This document shows, one piece after another, positions 56,575 to 64,000 of a DNA stretch of 64,000 nt. Source of the stretch: Pegoplata infirma (lineage: Eukaryota; Arthropoda; Insecta; Diptera; Anthomyiidae); NCBI GenBank assembly GCA_963921195.1, contig OY992540.1:131440671-131504670 (forward strand), in the 5' to 3' direction. The notes below the pieces were generated by a model. The model was not told the DNA's origin. It saw only the letters and a list, made by a program, of their open reading frames with translations, and searched no databases. Every line of letters starts with the position of its first letter. Within the stretch, counting starts at the first letter, position 1. A program made the translations under genes and the position numbers.

Positions 56575-57029
56575 CAGCATTGCCAGGTACTTTTTTCCGT
56601 TTTCCCCAAAAATTAAACAAAATATCCCCAAAAATCCACAAACAATAAAAAAAATAAGTTTTTTTTGTATCATACAAACATTTTTTTGTTAATTAAAAAA
56701 AAAAAAATTATGGATGGTAATTTTTTAATTTTATTCTGTAGATTTAAATTTACAAAATCCCCAAACGAGTTAATTAACGGGTTTTGACAATGTTAATATA
56801 CACTTTTCAACCGATAAATGCACGTTTTACTGAATGCGCTTCGTAATTTTGAACAAAAGAGTTATTTTCACTAAAAATGTTGTTAAAAAAAATTTATCCT
56901 GTATAATCAATACAATTTTGATTATCCCCAAAAAAATCCCCATAATGATTTCTGAAATCCCCAAATGAGATTTCTTGTCCTTTTTTCTCTTGTGAAACAG
57001 AGGATAAATCCCCAAGTCCGGCAGCCCTG
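56575..57029. mobile_element. hAT-type element, TIR CAGCATTGCC/GGCAGCCCTG
   Basis: Flanks GTTTTGGA (56567-56574) and GTTTTGGG (57030-57037) match in 7 of 8. The interior repeats ATCCCCAAA. Seventeen bases separate it from the next element. Confidence 0.72.
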
Positions 57030-57046
57030 GTTTTGGGTCGTACCAA

Positions 57047-57839
57047 CAGTGTTGCCATTTCCAAAATGAAGAAAAGCGCCAAAATTTTGGAAAAAAGGGT
57101 AAAAATTTACAAAAAAAAGGGTAAAAAAGCGCCAAGAGGAAAAAGTCAAAATTTAAAAATTTATTTTGAAAATGTACTTTTTCACTACGAAAAGAACAAT
57201 TAAAAAAGGGTAAAAAGGGGTAAAAGTGGAACATAAAAAGGGTAAAAAGCGCCAAAAACATAAAATTAGAAAAAAAATATGATTTTTTTTCGTGAATTTA
57301 CTAAATTTATTGAGACAAAACTAAAAATAATATTAAGATAACAATAAACACAAAATTTTAAATAAAAATATTTGTCTTTATAAAAAATAAACAATTTTCA
57401 AATAAATATGTTCCATTGTCGCACTCATCACACCAACAAAACATTTTTTTTATAAAATACCGCTTTTGTGAATGATATTTGATAGCTTTGATTTTAATAA
57501 ATTTGACTGTAAATACTTGAAGGCAGTTCATAATTTTTCCAGAAAATTTCAGAATTGTTTTAAAATAAAACAGTCCAGAAAAACGTACAAAAATTGTAGT
57601 TTTGCTACAAAAACTTCAGTAAATATTTGCTGAAAGACCTTAACAAAAAAATAATCAACAAAAAGAAATAATAACAAAATCACAAAGTTTTTATAAAAAG
57701 CACCAAAAGCGTCACGAAAAAATAAAAAAGCGCCATGAATTCCCGTTTTTTTTAAAAAAGGGTATTCGTAAAAAACTCCGGGTAAAAAGACAAAAAAAGC
57801 ACCAGAAAATACCCGAAAAGCGTCAAAATGGCAACACTG
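57047..57839. mobile_element. hAT-type element, TIR CAGTGTTGCCATTT
   Basis: Ends CAGTGTTGCCATTT and AAATGGCAACACTG; perfect 8-bp duplication CGTACCAA (57039-57046, 57840-57847). Repeats of AAAAGCGCCAAAA and GGGTAAAAA fill the ends. Confidence 0.92.
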
Positions 57840-57847
57840 CGTACCAA

Positions 57848-58357
57848 CCTTTTCACATAGTTTTAAATTTATTACTTATCGCCCAAAATCCATAATAGAT
57901 TCCAGGCTTAACAAAAAATTATTTTTAGACTCATTAGAGTGCTCCTCTCCACGGAAATCTTTAGTAAAAGGCGAAAGATTTATTCGACAACTGAAGAGAA
58001 GCCAGAGTGTTTTTGCAATGCTAAAATTAAAGCATTTATTTGCAAAATATATAAACCTAATGGGAATTTTAAAGAAGAAAAAAAAAATAACGATAAGAAA
58101 AATGCATTCAACCACCATAAAATATGCAAGATGATTGTCAGTGATGGTAACACTGGAATTTTGAAATGGTTCAATAAAAAAAGTACTTTTTTGCACGGTA
58201 CTTAAATTAATTAATTCAATACATATAAAAATTTTTTAACTGATGACATAAATTTGTTTGAGAAAACCCCCATTGAATTTTGACTAAAATCAAAAATTTA
58301 CTTTGTTTAAAGCTTTTTTCCAATGAAAATTGGTAGATTTTCAGGAAATCGTTTAAA
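57848..58357. other. Unassigned; overlapping frames on both strands
   Basis: Frames of 88 and 106 codons overlap at 57876-58205 on opposite strands. The codon composition is slightly richer than the surroundings, but no family is recognisable and no splice structure is evident. Confidence 0.25.
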
Positions 58358-58491
58358 AGGCCTTTACAGACGATTCAATATAATGTACATGTATTTTTTA
58401 GTACAATATTTTATACAGTATTTTTATGTATGTCATTTGTGGGAAAACGTCAAAAATATTGTGCATAATATTGCGTCGTCTGTAGGTACCT
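58358..58491. mobile_element. MITE AGGTACCTACAGACGACGC, copy 2
   Basis: 134 bp, inverse orientation to copy 1 (AGGCCTTTACAGACGATTCA at left, ACGACGCA.. complement at right), 3-bp flank AAA on both sides. Confidence 0.78.
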
Positions 58492-58498
58492 AAAGGCA

Positions 58499-58772
58499 AT
58501 TCACACCTAAGTAAAATCTTGTTTAAACGAGATTTTGATTAAAATCTCTGTTATTCTACGAGATTTAAATAAGATGTCCCAAACAAATTGAAATCTCATT
58601 CGTTAAGATACCTACAGATGACGCAATATTATGTACAATATGCAATTATATTGATGGTGTGTGGTTAAGATTGACCATTGTACAATCGTCAATATTACCC
58701 ACACACCATCAATATAATTGAATATTGTACATAATATTGCGTCGTCTGTAGGTACCTTTACGAGATTTTACA
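58499..58772. mobile_element. Diverged hairpin MITE related to 24904, split by copy 3
   Basis: AATTCACACCTAAGTAAAATC at left and ATTACGAGATTTTAC-like sequence at right after removing 58606-58757; the outer right end is lost. Confidence 0.5.
58606..58757. mobile_element. MITE AGGTACCTACAGACGACGC, copy 3
   Basis: 152 bp, duplication TTA on both sides, arms of about 60 bp (ACGCAATATTATGTACAATA, TTATATTGATGGTGTGTGG and complements). Confidence 0.85.
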
Positions 58773-60545
58773 ATAATTTCAAAACAAATCGATAAATAAT
58801 AGAAGATTTTTGCAAAATATCCATAAACGTCTAGTACGTCTATTAGAAAAGGTACTGAAAAGAGTGCTAACGTACTAACTTTTCCATCCCTTATGATTGT
58901 ACGAAAACCAAAGTTGTTTAGTTTGGATATTTAATCCCAAGTAAGGGATTGTAATTTGCAAATGGATATGAAATTTTATATTTGTGGTTCTTGGAATTTT
59001 GAATAAAATATTTTGTGAATAAAATATTTTTTTAGGGTTTTACCAGAATCAAATAACGTCGCGAACTAAATCTTCGAACTAAAAATGGAGTATTCGAATT
59101 ACAAGTAGAATCTTTGCATTATAAATGGAATCTTATATACTTGGGCCCTTATTCATATTGAAATTAACAAACTTATAACAGGTTTATAAAACGAATTTCG
59201 TATGGAAATCTGTTTTATAAACCTGTTATAAAGTGTTCAAATTTGAATATGAATAAGGAGCTTGATCTTTCTCGAATTACATTTGTAGATGTTTTAAAGT
59301 TTGCAAAAAAAAAAACACAATATTTCGCGGTGTAACGAATTCAATATTACAATTAAAATAATGTTTTTGCACTTTAAGGTAATTCTAACATCTGTTTTAA
59401 TCCACCATTTTTGGACCTAGTTAGCATATTTAACTTTTTCTCGATATTTACTTGAATGCAGTATGTAATATATTGAGACGGTCTCACTTCAATCTGATTT
59501 GTCAAAGCGTTAACAAAATAAAGGATCTTTCGGCATATGGTTGGACTGGAATCTACACGCAGAAAACACTTACACTTTTTAGCAAAGTTTTTATGTAAAA
59601 TACAACTCAAGTGCTTTTGCGTAATTTAGCCGATTTTTTAGAACAAAACTTTGGTTAATGACTTTGAATTTATCGTAATGTGGCTTAATTATAGAAATGA
59701 TGGCAAAGATGGGTTTCCACTGTAAATCATTCAAAACGATAATCTGGGGAAATTTCATGAAAACTATAAACTGAGAAATTTTTGAAATTGTACCAAATGA
59801 GTCATTGATGTACCATTGTACTTTTGAGCTTCGAATTGTACCAAAAAAAGTACAATTGTACCAACTTTTGCACCCTGAGCAGAAATAATCAGATAACACC
59901 AGGGCTGGAAAATCGGAATTCCGAAATAGCCAAAAAAAGTACTTTTTTGAGCTCGACGATACTAAAAATTATTAATTCGTTACCCTTAACTTATTTTTAA
60001 ATTACAGCTGAGTAAAAATGTTCTGTTTTGTCAAGAAACCCCGTTCAATAGTTTCATTAACGTTGGAATTGTTTTTCATCACCATTTCCCTTGCTGCTAC
60101 AGTGGCAACATTATCATTAATACAAAATAAAAACAAAAAGCTATTACTCGCAGTAGAAGTGACCTAAAGAGTTGTAGCAGTGTGGAATATAACAGCTTTA
60201 TAATTTTCGTCTCTTTGTAGGTTACTTTCACTCCCTCCCCGAATAGTATACCCCAATAACGCCAAAAAACTACCTTAAGAATTTTATTAAAAAAAATATA
60301 TTCTGATATCACTGACAGGAAGCAAAATTTTTAATTTTTAAAGCTTTTTAATAATTTTTTTATAGGAACAACGGCAGACTTTCTGGATTTTTTTTTCTAA
60401 TTTTTTGAACAAATATAGGAAAACGTTTGGTACAAAAAAAAGGTACTTAATTGGTCGCAGCATTTTAGAAGAGTGAAAATGTACTAAAGTACTGACTTTA
60501 CCAAGACTATTCAATTTATCATCCACTTTTTGTATACATTTGAAG
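58773..60545. other. Repeat-derived DNA with hAT-like single ends
   Basis: Single ends such as AACTTTTCCATCCCTT (58878) and CAGGGCTGGAAAATCGG (59902) belong to the 61258 family, but no pair was matched. 59150-59260 has a GTTTATAA inverted repeat. No gene recognised. Confidence 0.35.
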
Positions 60546-61197
60546 CACGGTTGGAAAATATGGCACAATAGTGCCATTTTTGGCACTATTGAATGGTCAT
60601 TGGCACCACAAATAACAGTTTTGGCCCTTTTTCATTCTCTCCAAATATCGTCAAAATTTATTTAAAATAAAAATATTCGTACTAAAATTTAATTATGTAT
60701 AACAAACACGAACAAATTATCAGTTGTTCCCCCTTACAACAATGTAAGTTTCTGTTTCCTTTAAATTAAGATTTTGAAGTGTTTAATCCCTGAGGGAAAT
60801 TGATTGGTCCTACAGGAAAAATTGATTCTAAAAACCTTATTTAACGCGAACTGGTCATGGAATACTAGTTCTAAGACCAGTAAAAATGTGTCCGGAGATC
60901 TTAAAGATCAGTTCGACTCAAGTCCTGGAACATATAACAAGGTGTTATTTATTGACAGGTCCTTTTTGTACAAAAAAAAAACACTCTATTGCCCGGTCTT
61001 CGACTGGTCACCTTTCCCGCAGAGATGATTTTACTTTCAAAACCGTAATTTATAAAAAAAGTTATAAGTTGTGTGTAAAAAATACTAAAAAATAAAAAAT
61101 TTAAAAAAAAAAATTTTTGTTGGCCCTTTTCAACCTATTTTGGCCCTTTTTAGACTTCAACTTGGCACTAATTGAAAATTCTCAAATACCAACACTG
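60546..61197. mobile_element. hAT-type element, TIR CACGGTTGG/CCAACACTG
   Basis: Perfect 8-bp duplication ATTTGAAG (60538-60545, 61198-61205). Subterminal TTTTGGCCCTTTTT and ATGGCACAATAGTGCCA repeats. No transposase. Confidence 0.82.
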
Positions 61198-61257
61198 ATT
61201 TGAAGGTGATGACTCACTCAACAAAACAAGAATATAAAAAAAAAAAATACTACCAAC

Positions 61258-61699
61258 CAGGGATGGAAAAGTTAGTACTTTAGTACTTTTTTCAGTACTT
61301 TTTCACTCTCAAAAATACCGTAGTATCCCCGCGACTGATTTAGTACCTTTTCTATACCAGACGATTACATACATTTTTCAACCAAATCTAAAAAAAAAAT
61401 CCGAAAATCGACCGATTTTCATTGGAAAAATGTTTTAAAAGCTTCATATAAATGAAATTTTTGATTTTAACCAACCTTTATTGATGTTTTCTCTAAAAAA
61501 ATAAATAAATGAATAAGGATGTCCTTAATTTAAGAACTTTTCTATTGAATTATGCCTAGTTTCTTCTTATTCGTCGCAGACGAACGGAGTTTGTCGTACA
61601 AAAACTGGACTTTAATTTTTTTTAGTACCGTCGAGGGCGAAAAAGTACTTTTTTGGTTAAGCTCCAGTACCATTTCAAAATTCCGATTTTCCATCCCTG
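61258..61699. mobile_element. hAT-type MITE, TIR CAGGGATGGAAAA
   Basis: Ends CAGGGATGGAAAA and TTTTCCATCCCTG; perfect 8-bp duplication CTACCAAC (61250-61257, 61700-61707). Confidence 0.92.
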
Positions 61700-61892
61700 C
61701 TACCAACAAGTAGGTAGGGAAGTTTTCGTGGTATTTTTAGTTTTGCTTTTTCCTCTTTCTATACATTTTTTATAATAAACCAGAGGTAACCAAAACTCTC
61801 AATAAATGAAATGCGTCTGTATTGGATAAGATAATATTGCCCAGCAAACAAAAAACTAAGCATTAGAAATGTTATGAATTTTACTTTTAAAA

Positions 61893-62685
61893 CAGTGATG
61901 CCCAAAAAATTTTTGGTTGTGAGTAAGAGAGAAAAAACAAATTGAGAGAAATTATTATTAAATTATTAAATAAATTAAATAATTATTAAATTTTTCTTTA
62001 ATAGAAGAATCCACCGAATTTCCTATTTCGGCAATACGCCTCGCCACAGTTTGGGGTGACAAGGGAATTGACTTTATGAAATCTGTTCTATAATTTAATG
62101 TTTGAAAAGTTTTTTGTAAAATATTTTTTGCTAGCATTCCATCTATAAATGGTCTGCCTTGCTGAGCGATTTCCAAGCTTATTTGGCTTGAAATCTCCAT
62201 TTTTAATTTTTTATTTTGCAAAATTTCATCATTTTGCTCTTCTTGCAGAACCCATTCTTTAATTTTTTGCATATAAAAGTTTTTTTGCTCAAGAAAAAAC
62301 ATTTTCCTTTTTTTCCTCTTTTAAATAATTTATTTCTTTGTGAAAAAGGTCAAAATGCCTTTTAATTGAAAATGTTTTCTTTGTTTTAAATGTTTGGTAA
62401 CATAAAATGCATTGCATGTTACCAAAAGCATTTTTAATGGCAAAACAAAAATTTCTGTCTTCCATTATACTATTTTGTTTGCTGGTTTATTTTGAAATTA
62501 AATCAAAGCTGAAAAAACAATAAAGCTGAAAAAAAAGCAGTAAGCATCCGCACATGTATACTCGTTAACACTCAATTAACGACTGAAATCAAACAGAAAT
62601 AGAAGAGAACAAGCGTCGGTGTGAGTTTTTTTTATTGTTGTTGTGGCACAATTGTGTATAGAAAATGAATTTTTGGATTTCACTG
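61893..62685 (-). mobile_element. Decayed hAT element with transposase start
   Basis: Ends CAGTGATGCCCAAAAA and TTTTTGGATTTCACTG match in 13 of 16 as inverted repeats. Flanks TTTTAAAA and TAATAAAC match only 5 of 8. It contains the broken transposase frame 61958-62465. Confidence 0.6.
61958..62465 (-). pseudogene. hAT transposase N-terminal fragment, frameshifted
   Basis: From ATG at 62465 the minus strand reads MEDRNFCFAIKNAFG and then CILCYQTFK..IKRHFDLFH, a C-x2-C..H-x4-H finger of BED type. The frame closes at a TGA and resumes one frame over at about 62302 as a 114-codon frame with AKNILQKTFQTLN and LSPQTVARRIAEIG, resembling the region after the finger in GTF2IRD2-like/hAT transposases. 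It then ends in A+T sequence; the catalytic domain is absent. Confidence 0.65.
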
Positions 62686-62693
62686 TAATAAAC

Positions 62694-64000
62694 ACACAAT
62701 TTGTCTCATACACATTTTGAAAGGACCCACAAAATCAGTCTGCAAGTTTATGAAAATTGGTAATTTATTGGCAGTGTTACCGTTGAGAATTTTGAAAAAG
62801 TCGTTTTTTACAAAAAAAGTCGTTTTACCAAATAAAAGTTGCACCTTTTTTTAAGGGTTGAAGATTTTTTTATAATTTTTTTCTGTCAAGGAGAGTCAAA
62901 ATGTAACTCTTTTTTGGCGTCTCTGGGGCAGTTGTGGGGATTTTTGTGGATTTTTACGCCCAAACAAAAATAAAATGGGAGATCGATCCACATTAGTTTT
63001 TCCTCCCTAACATTTTTTCCAAACATACCTAAGCCCTAACCACATACTAATACAGACTCGACATAAGTGACAGGTGTCAAAAAAGCAGTCTTAACCCATA
63101 TGGTTAACTTTTTCAAATTAATCTACGAATTAGATTAATTTGACTAACCAAAACATTAAAAAACTAATGAATATTTACTTATTTTCTATAAAAAAACATT
63201 ACAAATGTATAAGAAATTTTTTACTGACAAAATTTAATGTAACGGAAAATTCATTATTAAGACAGTAAATTATTTTTTTTAAACTACAGAAATAGTAGAA
63301 AACATGAAATCCTTTATAAAATAAGTGATTTTTTTTTTAAATAACTTTTCTGATTACATTTTAAAATAACCTACAAACAGTTAATGACATAATTTTCTTA
63401 GTGTAGTCTGTGCCCCAACTGTCCCAAGGGTGCCTCTGGAGGCGTCAAATGTATGGCCGAAGCCCAATTGTTTTTTAACCCAAACCCTCATTCATTTTTA
63501 CCCCCCAAAATTTGTTTGACCATACCAACAACCTATATCGATTTCATAAGTGTGTATATCTTATGGATTGGGCAATATATTTTGGAATGGACGATACATA
63601 TTTTTATCGTAATTCCGTTTTTTGATGATTTTTGTTTTTATTTGACTATGCATTTTAACAATGTAAATAATGTAAAAATCTAAAATTCGAATATTTGGTA
63701 AAATTATTTAAAATTTGTGTAATTTCGCAGTATATGGTTTAAAAAATAAAAATATATTTCACTTAACAAAAAAGGGGAAAAAAGTCGCACAAAGTTGGAA
63801 AAAGTTGCAAAATAAGACAAGTTTAAAAAAGTCGCACAAAAAGTCTCAGAGCAGGGATGTTAAATGGGGTTTTCAATTTTGTACCAACTTTCTCAAAAAA
63901 TTGTACTTTTTGGACCCTCACGGTACCATTTTTTTTATAAAGTCTTAATTAAAAACATGAAAGTGTTAAATTCGGTTGTGCCGAATCTTTTATACCCTCT
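62694..64000. other. Repeat-derived DNA to the window end
   Basis: 62980-63050 and 63420-63540 resemble the inner part of the foldback family (CATTAG..TTTTTCCTCCCTAACATTTTTTCCAAACATACC). 63720-63940 has AAAGTCGCACAAA repeats. The last 40 bases (GTTAAATTCGGTTGTGCCGA..CTTTTATACCCTC) are a Helentron-like terminal hairpin. Confidence 0.45.

Noticed and set aside
57939..58205. 88-codon plus-strand gene
   Set aside because: An overlapping antisense frame of similar length, no splice signals and no recognisable motif; A+T-rich chance frames are common here.

Overview
The window is nuclear DNA from an insect, most likely a calyptrate fly (blowfly or housefly relatives). Four things point that way: strong A+T bias, short GT-AG introns, two coding genes that read as fly-type orthologues (Ykt6 and heparan-alpha-glucosaminide N-acetyltransferase), and many interspersed pieces ending in a TTCGGC..GCCGAA hairpin followed by a TATACCCTC-like end, typical of fly INE-1/Helentron-type repeats. 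There is no operon structure, ribosome-binding-site pattern or CRISPR array. Only about 2.6 kb is convincingly protein-coding.

Genes. (1) Ykt6, plus strand, two exons at 13913-14582, 199 aa, complete, an R-SNARE with a CC-type prenylation/palmitoylation end. (2) A complete HGSNAT orthologue, plus strand, ten coding exons from 28837 to 42003. My exon assembly gives an uninterrupted 575-codon frame with consistent phases, conserved SLDVFRG and GGGDYWW..H..WNG motifs, and introns swollen by transposons. (3) One exon of an unidentified lysine-rich protein, minus strand, 48843-49082; the rest of that gene lies outside the window or in exons I could not find.

Everything else is repeats, often nested. 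1-5.1 kb holds satellite-like DNA: a 35-bp minisatellite of two alternating palindromes (two arrays with shared flanks), a 16-bp minisatellite of about 960 bp, and 140-bp repeats. 5.06-9 kb and 12-18.1 kb hold hAT-type elements, TA-flanked MITEs and a 588-bp TIR element. 21.7-23.5 kb is a TIR repeat split by a 5'-truncated LINE, with an empty paralogue at 54.9-55.8 kb. 24-26.6 kb has nested MITE/hAT insertions in a Helentron-like repeat. 27.5-28.7 kb is a third 35-bp array just upstream of the HGSNAT coding start. 34.6-41.4 kb (HGSNAT intron 8) contains a large Tc1-like palindrome, a deleted mariner element and MITEs. 42.2-47.6 kb is a Helentron-like repeat broken by several insertions. 49.7-52.6 kb is a compound foldback element carrying a TIR element made of inverted minisatellite. 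53.1-62.7 kb is a cluster of hAT-type elements, one carrying two head-to-head tRNA-derived SINEs, and one with a broken BED-finger/hAT transposase fragment.

The strongest non-gene evidence is target-site duplications read directly from the sequence: perfect 8-bp duplications flank twelve hAT-type elements, and several insertions have an empty site in a paralogous copy within the window. All family names below are inferences from termini, duplication length and short protein motifs; no database search was possible.
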